Assembly: GCA_951812325.1 (NCBI GenBank)
Contig: OX638294.1
Coordinates: 310,001 to 374,000, forward strand
Direction: 5' to 3'
Source of the DNA: an uncultured Thermoanaerobaculia bacterium
GTDB lineage: Bacteria; Acidobacteriota; Thermoanaerobaculia; Multivoradales; Multivoraceae
Length of the DNA stretch: 64,000 nucleotides
Made by a program: the position numbers and the translations under genes. Positions 36,776 to 46,268 of the stretch are shown here, one piece after another (positions within the stretch are counted from its first letter, which is position 1; each line of letters begins with the position of its first letter). The notes below the pieces were generated by a model. It was not told the DNA's origin. It worked only from the letters and a program-made list of their open reading frames with translations, and did not search any database.

Positions 36776-37545
36776 CGAGCCCCGACCGATTGGCGCCCCA
36801 CCGGGATCGTGGCTCATCCGAGGCGGGGAAGCGCTCGCCTGACGCGCTCCACTTCGATTCGGTCACGAAGTCCTACGACACCCAGGCCGGCGTCGTCGAG
36901 GTCCTGCGGGGAGTTTCCCTGGCGCTGGTCGCGGGAGAGGCCCTGGCGATCACCGGACCCTCGGGCAGTGGCAAGAGCACGCTCCTGCACCTCGCCGCGA
37001 CGCTGGAAACGCCCACGTCCGGCAGCATCCGGATCGGGGGAGAGGTTGCCCACGAGCTGGCGGAACGGGAACTGGCGGCGTTCCGCAGCCGGCGAATCGG
37101 CCTGGTGTTCCAGGATCACTACCTGCTGCCGCAGTACACCATGCTGCAGAACGTGCTTCTTCCCGCCGTGGCCGCCGGCGGCCGCGGGGAGGGCGGCGAG
37201 GGTGTGGAGGAGCGGGCCCGGCGCCTGCTCCGGGCCGTCGGCCTCGGCGCGCGGGTCGACCACCGGCCGGCGCAGTTGTCCGGCGGGGAAAGGCAGCGAG
37301 CGGCCATCGTGCGCGCGCTGATCAATCGGCCGAGCCTGTTGCTGTGCGACGAGCCGACCGGGAATCTGGACGCCGAAACGGCCGCGTCCGTGGCGGACCT
37401 GCTGCTCGACCTCCACGCCGAGGGCGACAGCGCCCTGATCGTGGTCACCCACAGCCTGGAGCTGGCGGACCGGCTGCCGCGGCGGGTCGAGTTGCGGGCC
37501 GGACTGCTCACCGAGGCGCCGCCGCGGCCGGCGGCCGGAGGCTGA
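36772..37545 (+). CDS. ABC transporter ATP-binding protein (LolD/MacB type)
   Basis: This is a 257-residue ATPase starting ATG 36772. Walker A is GPSGSGKST, the Q-loop is LVFQDHYLLPQYTMLQN, the signature is LSGGERQRAAIVRAL, and Walker B is LLLCDEPTGNLD. The DEPTGNLD form and Q-loop are typical of the LolD/MacB/FtsE group, which power extrusion of lipoproteins or macrolides without transporting across the membrane themselves. The FtsX-type permease 125 bases downstream is the obvious partner. Confidence 0.9.
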   Translation: MTSPDRLAPHRDRGSSEAGKRSPDALHFDSVTKSYDTQAGVVEVLRGVSLALVAGEALAITGPSGSGKSTLLHLAATLETPTSGSIRIGGEVAHELAERELAAFRSRRIGLVFQDHYLLPQYTMLQNVLLPAVAAGGRGEGGEGVEERARRLLRAVGLGARVDHRPAQLSGGERQRAAIVRALINRPSLLLCDEPTGNLDAETAASVADLLLDLHAEGDSALIVVTHSLELADRLPRRVELRAGLLTEAPPRPAAGG

Positions 37546-37670
37546 CGTGTCGGGCATGCGCACGAGGACGTGGAGTCCGGCCCGTACGAGGGCGCTCCCG
37601 GCTGCGGCGTCCTCATCTCCACCTGATCAGGCGCCGGCAACGAAACGGCAGGCGGACGGAGGCTGACGTC

Positions 37671-40600
37671 GTGGGTTCGGCCAGGCCCGGCGGAGCCCTG
37701 CCCGGTCTGCGGCACTACTGGCGTTCGAACGTCGCCGTGGTGTTGACCGCCGCCGTCGCGGCGTCCGTGCTCACCGGCGCCCTGATGGTTGGCGACTCGG
37801 TGCGAGGGAGCCTGCGGGACCTGACCCTGGACCGGCTCGGCGGTATCGACCATGCACTGCTCGGCGCCGGTTTCTTTCGGGAGGGCTTGCGGGACGAGCT
37901 GGGCGAGGATCCCGAGTTCGCGTCCCGCTACGGGTTGGTATCGGCGGGAATCCTGATGCAGGGGAGCATCGTGGCGCCCGAGAGCGGTCGGCGCGCCGCA
38001 CGCGTCAACGTGCAGGGGATCGACGACAACTTTGCCGCCTTCTTCCCGGGAAGCGGGGACACTCTCGACCTGTCCCGGCGAGACGGTCAACTGTTCGCAT
38101 CGCTGGCGATCAACCGGTCGCTCGCGGCGGCTCTCGCGGTCGAGCCCGGCGACTCCGTCGTGCTCTACCTGGAGCGCCCCACCGAAGCGCCTCGAGCCAG
38201 CCTGATGGGAGAGAAGGACCCCGAAGACCAGTTGGAGAGCGTACGGCTGAGCGTCGTCACGGTGATGGCGGACGTTGGCGCAGGCCGCTTTCAGCTCGCT
38301 CCGCACCAGAGCCAGCCCCTGGTTGCCTATCTGGGCCTGAGCGACCTGCAGCGGGAACTCGATCGCCGGCGCCTCGCCAACGCGCTGCTCGTGGGGGAGC
38401 GGGAGAGCGGCGGCGCCGGCGCGGCTGCCGATCCGGAGGCCGGGGCGGCCGAGGTCGAGCGCCACGTCCGTTCCCACGCCGAAGTGGCCGACTTCGGACT
38501 CACGCTCGAGGCGACAGACGATCATCTGCTCGTCACCACACCGCGGATCATTCTCGGCGCCGAGTTGGCCGACGAGGTCAAGGCCGCGGCCTCGGAACGG
38601 GGCGCCGAAGCGATCGAAGTCTCGACCTACCTGGCCAATCGGGCGGCGGCCGACAGCGGCGCGGCGGCGCCGTACTCGACGATCGCGGCGCTCGACACCG
38701 GGCGCGCAGGCGAACTGGGAGTCCTGCAACTGACGGACGGTCGACCGGCTCCGGGGCTCGGGCCGGGCGAGGTGCTGGTCAACTCGTTTCTGGCCGAGGA
38801 TCTCGCAATCGGAGCGGGCGACCGGCTGGCGATCGACTATTTCCAGCTGGGCGACCGGGAGCAGCTGGTCGAGCGGACGGTTGAGACCACGGTGGCCGCA
38901 GTCGTCGAGATGACCGGCTGGGGCGTCGACCGAACGCTGACGCCGGACTTCCCGGGCGTCGCCGACGCCGACAACATGAGTGACTGGGATCCGACCTTCC
39001 CGGTCGACCTGAGTCGAATCCGTCCGCTGGACGAGGCCTACTGGGACGAGCATCGCGCCGCCCCCAAGCTGTTCGTCGGCCTGGACTACGGCGCCGCGCT
39101 CTGGTCGAGCCGGTTTGGCCATCTGACCTCCCTGCGCCTTCTGCCGCCGGAAGGGATCACGCCGTCGGAGCTCCGGGAGACGCTCGAAGAAGGGTTGCCG
39201 GACCGGGTCGCGCTCCATGCGGCGGGCCTCGCGGTGGAGCCGGTCAAGGCCAGGGGATTGCGCGGCGCCTCGGGGGCTACGGACTTCGGCGGTCTCTTCG
39301 TGGGCTTCAGCCTCTTTCTCATCGTGTCGGCGGCGTTGCTGGTGGGGCTCTTCTTCCGCCTGGGAACGGAGGGCCGCGCAAACGAGATGGGACTTCTGCT
39401 GGCGCTTGGCTACGGTGTCGCGCGGGTCCGCCGCCGCTTCCTGGCGGAGGGCGCCCTGCTGGGCGGCGGCGGCGTGCTTCTCGGCCTGGGCGGCGCCGTG
39501 CTCTATGCCGGCGCGATGATGGCCGCGCTGCGGACCCTGTGGCGATCCGCGGTCGGCTCGAGTCACCTCTACCTGCACGTCGAGCCCCTGACCCTGGCGT
39601 TGGGCGGCGCGGCGTCCGTTCTGGTCGTCCTGTTCGCGATCCGGGGCGCCGTCGGTCGCCTCGCCGCCGTGTCGCCGATCCGGCTTCTGCGGGGAGAGAC
39701 GTCGGACCCGCCGCCTGCGGCCCGGGTACAGGGACGACGGGCCCGATGGACCGCGGTCGCCGCCGGCGGGATCGCCGCGGTGCTTCTCGGCGCCTCGGCG
39801 GCGGCGCCGGCGTCCATCGCTGCCTACCTGTTCTTCGGCGGCGGCGCCTGCCTTTTGATCGCCGGCCTGGCGGGCTTCACGCTCTGGCTCCGGAAGCGTC
39901 CGGCGGCGCCGCTCGAGAGCTGGTCCTTGCGGGCCGGTTCAAGGATGGCCGCGGCCAATGCGTCTCTCAATCCGGGCCGGAGCCTGCTCTGTGCGGCCCT
40001 GGTAGCCAGCGCATCGTTCGTGATCGTCGCCGTCGGCGCCTACGGTTTGCGCTTCGGCGAGGAAACACGCGCCCTGGACTCGGGCGCCGGCGGCTTCGAC
40101 CTGGTGGCGGAGGCCGACGTTTCGATTCTGGCCGATCTCACCACGGTGGATGGTCGGTACGATCTGGGTTTCGGGGAAGAGGCGTCGTCGCTCATCGGAC
40201 AGAGTCAGGTTCTCGCCTTTCGGACCGTGCCCGGCGACGACATCAGTTGCCTGAACCTGTTCCAGCCGGAACGACCGCGGCTGCTGGGAGCGCCGCCGGA
40301 GTTGATCGAGCGGGGCGGTTTTCGGTTCCAGGCGCTCGCGGAGCACGCGGGCGAAGAGCCGTGGAAGCTGCTGGAGGAGGATCTCGGGCCGGGTGTCATC
40401 CCGGCGATCGGCGACTTCAACTCGGTCATGTGGATTCTGCACTCGGGCCTGGGGCAGGGCATCACGATCGAGACGGAACGCGGCGACACCCTGGAGCTCA
40501 GGCTGGTCGGGCTGCTTCGCAAGAGCGTGTTCCAGAGCGAGCTCCTGATTTCGGAAGCCAACCTGGCGAGGCACTTCCCGAGCCGCACGGGAGCCTCGTA

Positions 40601-41111
40601 CTTCCTGCTGCGGACACCGCCGGGCGAGCAGGATCGCACCATGCAGGAGCTGGAACGGACACTGGGCGGATTCGGCCTGGACGCGGTCCCCACGGCCCGG
40701 CGGCTGCAGGCCTTCCAGGCGGTCGAGAACACCTATCTCGGCACCTTCCAGACCCTCGGCGGACTCGGCCTGCTGCTGGGTACGCTGGGACTGGCGGTCG
40801 TCCTGCTGCGCAACCTGCTGGAACGCCGGGGAGAACTTGCCACGATGCAGGCGATCGGATTCTGGCGACGAGCGCTCGCCTGGCTGGTGGTGGCGGAGAA
40901 CGGCATCGTCCTGACCGCCGGGGTCGTCGTCGGCGCCGCATCGGCGCTCGTGGCGGTGAGTCCGCACCTGCTCGGCGGCCACGCGCTGGTGCCCTGGCTC
41001 TCCCTCGGTCTCACTCTGCTGCTGGTCATGGCCGCCGGGACACTCGCCAGCCTGGCCGCCGTGCGGCGGGTCACGCGGGAAGAACTGCTGCCGGCACTCC
41101 GCGGTTCGTAG
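37671..41111 (+). CDS. Large FtsX/MacB-type ABC permease
   Basis: This is a 1146-residue protein starting GTG 37671. An N-terminal helix (VAVVLTAAVAASVLTGALMVG) precedes a long periplasmic region (to about residue 540). Two FtsX-type helix bundles follow, in the middle (FVGFSLFLIVSAALLVGLFF) and at the end (YLGTFQTLGGLGLLLGTLGL to LLLVMAAGTLASLAAV). GELATMQAIGFWRR is the typical cytoplasmic loop of FtsX permeases, also seen as NEMGLLLALGYG. With the upstream ATPase this should form a mechanotransmitting exporter or lipoprotein extractor. It resembles the long two-bundle permeases annotated as YtrF/Lol-like. Confidence 0.88.
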   Translation: MGSARPGGALPGLRHYWRSNVAVVLTAAVAASVLTGALMVGDSVRGSLRDLTLDRLGGIDHALLGAGFFREGLRDELGEDPEFASRYGLVSAGILMQGSIVAPESGRRAARVNVQGIDDNFAAFFPGSGDTLDLSRRDGQLFASLAINRSLAAALAVEPGDSVVLYLERPTEAPRASLMGEKDPEDQLESVRLSVVTVMADVGAGRFQLAPHQSQPLVAYLGLSDLQRELDRRRLANALLVGERESGGAGAAADPEAGAAEVERHVRSHAEVADFGLTLEATDDHLLVTTPRIILGAELADEVKAAASERGAEAIEVSTYLANRAAADSGAAAPYSTIAALDTGRAGELGVLQLTDGRPAPGLGPGEVLVNSFLAEDLAIGAGDRLAIDYFQLGDREQLVERTVETTVAAVVEMTGWGVDRTLTPDFPGVADADNMSDWDPTFPVDLSRIRPLDEAYWDEHRAAPKLFVGLDYGAALWSSRFGHLTSLRLLPPEGITPSELRETLEEGLPDRVALHAAGLAVEPVKARGLRGASGATDFGGLFVGFSLFLIVSAALLVGLFFRLGTEGRANEMGLLLALGYGVARVRRRFLAEGALLGGGGVLLGLGGAVLYAGAMMAALRTLWRSAVGSSHLYLHVEPLTLALGGAASVLVVLFAIRGAVGRLAAVSPIRLLRGETSDPPPAARVQGRRARWTAVAAGGIAAVLLGASAAAPASIAAYLFFGGGACLLIAGLAGFTLWLRKRPAAPLESWSLRAGSRMAAANASLNPGRSLLCAALVASASFVIVAVGAYGLRFGEETRALDSGAGGFDLVAEADVSILADLTTVDGRYDLGFGEEASSLIGQSQVLAFRTVPGDDISCLNLFQPERPRLLGAPPELIERGGFRFQALAEHAGEEPWKLLEEDLGPGVIPAIGDFNSVMWILHSGLGQGITIETERGDTLELRLVGLLRKSVFQSELLISEANLARHFPSRTGASYFLLRTPPGEQDRTMQELERTLGGFGLDAVPTARRLQAFQAVENTYLGTFQTLGGLGLLLGTLGLAVVLLRNLLERRGELATMQAIGFWRRALAWLVVAENGIVLTAGVVVGAASALVAVSPHLLGGHALVPWLSLGLTLLLVMAAGTLASLAAVRRVTREELLPALRGS

Positions 41112-41200
41112 TGCTCGCAGCGGCGCCGTGGCTCACCCCTCCTGGCCGCCCGGAGAGCTCACGGATCGCGCCCCGGGAAGCGACAACGCGGCGAACCTCC

Positions 41201-43597
41201 TCAGGGCTTGAGGTGGGTCTCGAAGAGCTTGAGCACGCGGCGGTACTCGTCGAGCCAGCTCGACGGTTCGACGAAGCCGTGGGCTTCGGCCGGGTAGATC
41301 GCGAGTTCCCAGTCCTCCTTGCCGAGTTCGATCAGGCGCTGGACGAGACGGACGGAGTCCTGGAAGAGCACGTTGTCGTCCAGCATGCCGGTGCAGATCA
41401 GGAGTGGCTTCCGCAGGCCCTCGGCGAACTCGATCGGCGAACTGCGCTCGTAGGCCTCGGGGTCGAGTTCCGGCGTGTTCAGGATGTTCGAGGTGTAGCC
41501 GTGGTTGTAGTGGGCCCAGTCGGTGACCGGGCGCAGCGCCGCGCCGGCGGCGAACAGTTCGGGCCGGCGGAACATGGCCATGAAGGTGACGAACCCGCCG
41601 TAGGAGCCTCCGTAGACGCCGATCCGTTCGCGGTCGACGCCGTGCTCCGCGACCAGGTACTCGATACCGTCGGCCAGATCCTCGAGTTCCGGGGTTCCCA
41701 TCTGGCGGTAGATTGCGGTGCGCCAGTCGCGCCCGTAGCCGGCGGAGGCCCGGTAGTCCATGTCCAGCACGACGTAGCCGCGGCGGGTGAGCAGGGTGTG
41801 GAACATGAACTCCCGGAAGTAGGAGGACCAGCCCTGGTGCGCGTTCTGCAGGTAGCCGGCGCCGTGGACGAAGACGACGGCGGGACGGGGGCCTCCGCCC
41901 GGTTCCTGCGGCAGGTAGAGCCGAGCGTGAATCGGGCGATCCACGTGGGTCGACGGCACTTCGACGAACCGGGGCGCGGCCCAGTCGATCTCCAGGAACT
42001 CCTGCGAAACGGTATCGGTCAGGCGGACCGGCTCGTTCCCCGGCCCGATCTCCTGGAACCACAGTTCAGCGGGCCGCGCAGCAGTCGAATGAACGATCAG
42101 GAGCTTGCCGTCGTCCGGTGAGAGCCGGAAGGAGTTCAGGCCGCCGAGGCTGGTGATCTGCTCCAACTCCCCGGCGCCGGCTTCGGAAGTTCGGGTGCGA
42201 TAGACCTCGAAGACACCGGGGTGGCGCCGGTTCGCCTCGAAGTAGACGTGACTGCCGTCAGCCGAGACCTGCGGCGACCGGACGACGAACGGACCTTCGG
42301 TGACCTGGACGCGCTCGCCGGTCACCGTGTCCATCAGCGTCAGGTGGGAGTAGCCGGTCTCCTCGGACAAGAAAAAGACCGTCTCTCCGTCCGGCAACCA
42401 GCCGAGATCCCGGAAGGCGTAGTTGATCCACGCCGGATCGGATATCCGGTGCAGGGGACGCAACGCGCCTTCCTCGAAGTCGATCGCCGCGATCCACCGG
42501 TCCTTGTTGTCGGTGGAGTAGGCCTGGACGACGGCACGGGTACCGTCCCGGTTGAACGAGACGGGGCCGAAGCGGACGCTGCGGGCCGGCGGTTCGTCCC
42601 GCTTCGCTTCACCCTCCTGAGCTTCCTCGTCGGCGCCGTCCTCGCCCGGGTCCGCGGCGTCGTCCGCCTGATCCTGCCGCGCGGCAGCCTGGCGCTGTTC
42701 TTTGCGCTCCCGGGCCGCCTCGCGCAGCTCCGCCAGGGGATCGTCGGCGATGCCCGGAAGGACCGAGACATCCAGGGCGGTCGGCTCGGTATCGCCGCGC
42801 CGAAGGAGTACAAGGGTTTCGCCGGTCGGTTCGGCCGTGCCGACCTTCATGCGGACCTCTTCGAGTTCGACCAGGCCGGTGCGCGTCACGTAGTTCGGCA
42901 TCCTGTCCCTGAGCCCCTCGTCGCGCTGGCCGGGTCGCTGGCGGACGACCAGGTGATCCAGCGCCGGCGACAGCCAGGAACCCGCGACCTCGACGTCCTT
43001 GCCGAGGTAGAGGGGCAATGCCGGGCGGCTGGGGTCCGCGGCCCGGCGTTCACGGGACACGTCCTCCCGGCGCTCGTCGCGCTCCCGCCGCAGCCGGACG
43101 ATCTCGAGCAGGCGCGGCTGCTGGCGCTCCAGATAGCCGGCCTCAAGATCCTCGTCGGCACGGGCGGTTTCGGGCGCCCTCGCCGCGCGGACATCGAACG
43201 GCTGCCAGATCAGGCCGGTGGCCCGCTCGCGCACGAGCCAGACGCCGTCGCGCTGAAAGGCGACATCTCCCGCGGCGGTAAAGAACGGGGCGCCCTCGCT
43301 GGCCGCTGTGCGGGTGATCTGGATCAGGCCGCCATCCGTCTCCAGATCGCGGACGAAGATGTCGCCCGCCTTGACGAAGGCGCGACGTCGCCGCTTGAGG
43401 TCCCAGTTGCCGCCGGGGGCGTCGGCCGCTCCGCGGTCAACGTCCGCCACGGGGCTGGCCTGACGGTCTTCCAGGTCGACGCGGTAGAGGTCGCGGGTCT
43501 CTTCGCCGGCCCGCTTGCGCAGGAAGTAGACGCTGCGGCTGTCGCTACTCCAGTACGGTCCTTCCGGCTGACGCCCCAGCCAGTCCGGGTCGGCCAT
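41201..43597 (-). CDS. S9-family serine peptidase (prolyl oligopeptidase/DPP-type)
   Basis: This is a 798-residue protein as read from ATG 43597. The C-terminal alpha/beta-hydrolase carries GGSYGGF (nucleophile Ser), MLDDNVLFQDS (Asp) and AEAHGF (His). The N-terminal part is a WD-like propeller (LPDGETVFFLSEETGYSHL). In frame before 43597 the sequence reads as a signal peptide (FSAAASAILAAGFLLALPVEAQ), but the only possible start codon is ATA at 43702-43700, overlapping the upstream gene's end. I list the ATG, but the real protein is probably longer and exported. It is convergent with the permease gene. Confidence 0.85.
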   Translation of the reverse strand: MADPDWLGRQPEGPYWSSDSRSVYFLRKRAGEETRDLYRVDLEDRQASPVADVDRGAADAPGGNWDLKRRRRAFVKAGDIFVRDLETDGGLIQITRTAASEGAPFFTAAGDVAFQRDGVWLVRERATGLIWQPFDVRAARAPETARADEDLEAGYLERQQPRLLEIVRLRRERDERREDVSRERRAADPSRPALPLYLGKDVEVAGSWLSPALDHLVVRQRPGQRDEGLRDRMPNYVTRTGLVELEEVRMKVGTAEPTGETLVLLRRGDTEPTALDVSVLPGIADDPLAELREAARERKEQRQAAARQDQADDAADPGEDGADEEAQEGEAKRDEPPARSVRFGPVSFNRDGTRAVVQAYSTDNKDRWIAAIDFEEGALRPLHRISDPAWINYAFRDLGWLPDGETVFFLSEETGYSHLTLMDTVTGERVQVTEGPFVVRSPQVSADGSHVYFEANRRHPGVFEVYRTRTSEAGAGELEQITSLGGLNSFRLSPDDGKLLIVHSTAARPAELWFQEIGPGNEPVRLTDTVSQEFLEIDWAAPRFVEVPSTHVDRPIHARLYLPQEPGGGPRPAVVFVHGAGYLQNAHQGWSSYFREFMFHTLLTRRGYVVLDMDYRASAGYGRDWRTAIYRQMGTPELEDLADGIEYLVAEHGVDRERIGVYGGSYGGFVTFMAMFRRPELFAAGAALRPVTDWAHYNHGYTSNILNTPELDPEAYERSSPIEFAEGLRKPLLICTGMLDDNVLFQDSVRLVQRLIELGKEDWELAIYPAEAHGFVEPSSWLDEYRRVLKLFETHLKP

Positions 43598-43689
43598 GAT
43601 CCGCTCGAGACTCAGGGCATCCTGAGCCTCGACGGGAAGCGCGAGCAGGAACCCCGCCGCCAGGATCGCGCTGGCGGCCGCCGAAAAGG

Positions 43690-44739
43690 CTACTCGAGGT
43701 ATTTCAGCATCTCCCGGGCGGTGGGAGCGTCCGCGTGATCCGGCGCCAGGTCGAGGAACTTCTCGAACTGGACCTTCGCCTTGGCGGGATCGCTCCCGGC
43801 GTAGCAGATGCCCAGCATGTAGTTCGCTTCGGGGTGGTTCGGATCCGCGGCGAGGAGCTTCTCGAGCTCGACCTGCGCTTCCGGAATCTGGCCGGAGTTG
43901 AGCAGGTCGGCCGCCTTGTTGAACATGTTCTTGCCGGCCTTGCCCATGTCCGACGCCTGGAGCGCCTTGAGGGCGGCTTCGGCCTTGTCGTCCATGCCGA
44001 GGGCGTCGTAGCCCGCATAGAGAATCTGGTTCATGTTCTCCAGGTCTTCGCCTTCCGCCGCGACCTTCTCCGCGTATTCCACCGCTCTGACGTGATCGCC
44101 GCGGTGGGAGTAGACGCGCGCCAGGCCGCCCATCGCGGAAACGTGGTCCGCCTTCTTCTCGAGAGCGCTCACGAACATGAGTTCCGCCGTGTCGTAGTCA
44201 CCGGAGTTCAGGGCGTTGCTGCCCTGGTTGTAGAGCTTGATCGCGTTGCCGCGCGCCTGCGCTTCGAGGTCGACTTCCGGCGCCGCGCCGAGGTCGCCGC
44301 CCAAGGCGGCCTGAGCCTGCTGGGCGTTCTCGATCGAAGTGAGGTTCCAGTCGCCGCCTCCAGAGAGCTGGCTGAGCCTCGTCTCCTGACGCGCGGGAAT
44401 TCGCACGTTGCCGACCCGCCGGGGCACGTAGCCTTCCTTCTTCAGCTCGACGCTGAAGCCCGACCGTTCGTGCTTGACGACGTTCTTCAGCATGATCCGG
44501 AAGCGTCCGTTCTTCCCGGATTGGTGCACCTCGCGGAAGTTCGGCGCCTCCGGGTCGGTGAAGATGATCTCGACGCCTTCGATCGTCTCGCCGGTGTTGG
44601 CGTCGAAGATCTGCCCGTACACGGTGCCCGGCAGCTGCGCCGCCGCCGGTCCGGCCAGGACCACGGCGAGTCCCGCCGTCAGCACGATGGCGGCCCTCGC
44701 CGCCGGCCCCATGGTCCACGATTCGCGAATCGACTTCAT
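43690..44739 (-). CDS. Exported TPR protein with carboxypeptidase-regulatory-like domain
   Basis: This is a 349-residue protein starting ATG 44739 after a strong GGAGGAG site. The signal peptide is VLTAGLAVVLAGPAAAQ. A beta-sandwich of the carboxypeptidase regulatory type follows (GTVYGQIFDANTGETIEGVEI). The C-terminal half is TPR-like (AELMFVSALEKKADHVSAM, then DPNHPEANYMLGICYAGSD). It may bind other periplasmic proteins. It lies just upstream of the S9 peptidase gene with a possible 13-base overlap and probably shares its transcript. Confidence 0.82.
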   Translation of the reverse strand: MKSIRESWTMGPAARAAIVLTAGLAVVLAGPAAAQLPGTVYGQIFDANTGETIEGVEIIFTDPEAPNFREVHQSGKNGRFRIMLKNVVKHERSGFSVELKKEGYVPRRVGNVRIPARQETRLSQLSGGGDWNLTSIENAQQAQAALGGDLGAAPEVDLEAQARGNAIKLYNQGSNALNSGDYDTAELMFVSALEKKADHVSAMGGLARVYSHRGDHVRAVEYAEKVAAEGEDLENMNQILYAGYDALGMDDKAEAALKALQASDMGKAGKNMFNKAADLLNSGQIPEAQVELEKLLAADPNHPEANYMLGICYAGSDPAKAKVQFEKFLDLAPDHADAPTAREMLKYLE

Positions 44740-44800
44740 GGTCTCCTCCTTCGCCCGCTCGGATTGTTGGCGGATTCTCTGACCGCCGAAGGTTGGACCT

Positions 44801-44806
44801 TAGAAT
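44801..44806 (+). promoter_or_regulatory. TAGAAT box before the CCA-adding enzyme gene
   Basis: TAGAAT lies nine bases before GTG 44816 in the 76-base divergent spacer and is close to the -10 consensus. On the other strand TATTCT overlaps it and could serve the TPR gene. This suggests a compact divergent promoter. Confidence 0.4.
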
Positions 44807-44815
44807 AACAGAGCC

Positions 44816-46249
44816 GTGGTGCAGGATCCCCGCTCAGGCTTCGAGCAACATCCGGCCTGGCCGAGGGTGCTGGAGATCTGTCGGGCCGCGGCGGCGGCAG
44901 GCGGCTCCGTGCAGCTGGTCGGCGGCTGCGTTCGGGACGCCCTGCTCGGGCGCCGCTTCGACGAGTTCGACCTGGAGGTGTTCCGGCTCGGGCCGAACGT
45001 TCTGCACCGACTGCTGGGAGCTCTCGGCTACCGGGTCGACCAGGTGGGGCGCGCGTTCTCGGTAGCCAGGCTACGGGGTCTTCCGATCGACATCGCCCTG
45101 CCGCGGCGGGAACGAAAGGTGGGGAAGGGTCACCGGGACTTCGTCGTCGACGCGGATCCGGACATGAGCGTGGAGGAGGCGGCGGAGCGCCGGGACTTCA
45201 CGATCAACGCGATCTCCCACGATCCCCTGGCCGGCCGCACCCGCGACCCCCTGAACGGCAAGGGCGATCTGGAGAGGCGGCGTCTCCGCCACGCCTCCCA
45301 CCGCTTCGCCGAGGATCCGTTGCGGGTGTTGCGGGGCATGCAGTTCATTGCCCGCCTGGGTCTGGAGCCCGATCCGGAAACCGAGGCCCTCTGCTCCGGC
45401 ATCGACTGGAACGACCTGAGCGCCGAGCGGGTGTTCGAGGAGTGGCGAAAGATGCTCGTCCACGGCGTCGAGATCGGACGCGCACTCCGTTTTCTGCAGG
45501 CGGTGGGCTGGCTGCGGGCCTACCCCGAACTGGAAGCTCTGGTCGGCTGTGAGCAGGAGCCCGAGTGGCACCCGGAGGGCGATGTCTGGACCCATACCGG
45601 GCACGTCCTCGACGCCTTCGCCCGGGAGCGGCTGGGGGACCGGGACGAGGACCTGGTGGTGGGACTCGGCTGCCTCTGCCATGACCTCGGAAAGCCGGCG
45701 ACCACGCGGTTCGTGGACGGTCGGGTGCGATCCCGCGGACACGAAGCCGCCGGCGAGGCGCCGACCCGCGCCCTGCTCGCACGGATGACGAAGCGGCGCC
45801 GACTGGTGGACGACGTGGTGCGCCTGGTCGTCGATCACCTGAAGCCGCGGCAGCTCTACCAGGGCGGTGCAGGCGACGCCGCCGTCCGCCGTCTTGCTCA
45901 TCGGGTCCGGCGAATCGACCGGCTGGTGCGGGTGGCCCGGGCTGACGCTCTCGGACGGCCTCCGCTCCAGCCTGACGAGTGCCGCGACTGCGACTGGCTG
46001 CTGGCGCGCGCGAAGACACTGCGGATTCGGGACCGGGCGCCTGAGCCGATGGTGCGGGGCCGGGACCTCATCGCACGCGGCATGGCGCCGGGCCCGGCGA
46101 TCGGCGAGCTGGTCGCGCGCTGCTACCAGGCTCAGTTGAACGGCGACTTCGAGGCCCGGAACGACGCCCTGCGCTACCTCGACCGGATGCTGCGGCGGCA
46201 GCCCGCCGGAAACCGGCCGCCGACAGGGGACGAGCGGACGGAACGATAG
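44816..46249 (+). CDS. cca: CCA tRNA nucleotidyltransferase / poly(A) polymerase-family protein with HD domain
   Basis: This is a 477-residue protein starting GTG 44816 (GTG 44819 also possible). VQLVGGCVRDALLGRRFDEFDLEV contains the class II GGxVRD motif and the metal-binding DxD-type FDLEV. RRDFTINAISHDP is the next conserved block. The C-terminal half carries an HD phosphohydrolase-like domain (WTHTGHVLDAF, then LCHDLGKPATTR), as in bacterial CCA enzymes with 2'-phosphatase activity. It would add or repair CCA at tRNA 3' ends. Whether it is full CCA or A-adding cannot be told. Confidence 0.85.
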   Translation: MVQDPRSGFEQHPAWPRVLEICRAAAAAGGSVQLVGGCVRDALLGRRFDEFDLEVFRLGPNVLHRLLGALGYRVDQVGRAFSVARLRGLPIDIALPRRERKVGKGHRDFVVDADPDMSVEEAAERRDFTINAISHDPLAGRTRDPLNGKGDLERRRLRHASHRFAEDPLRVLRGMQFIARLGLEPDPETEALCSGIDWNDLSAERVFEEWRKMLVHGVEIGRALRFLQAVGWLRAYPELEALVGCEQEPEWHPEGDVWTHTGHVLDAFARERLGDRDEDLVVGLGCLCHDLGKPATTRFVDGRVRSRGHEAAGEAPTRALLARMTKRRRLVDDVVRLVVDHLKPRQLYQGGAGDAAVRRLAHRVRRIDRLVRVARADALGRPPLQPDECRDCDWLLARAKTLRIRDRAPEPMVRGRDLIARGMAPGPAIGELVARCYQAQLNGDFEARNDALRYLDRMLRRQPAGNRPPTGDERTER

Positions 46250-46268
46250 CCGGACCGCCGGCGCACCG

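Noticed and set aside
37540..37671. Repeated GGAGGCTGACGT at the ABC ATPase end and before the permease start
   Set aside because: A 12-base repeat in a GC-rich ribosome-site context is probably a small duplication of the translation start. No further structure accompanies it.
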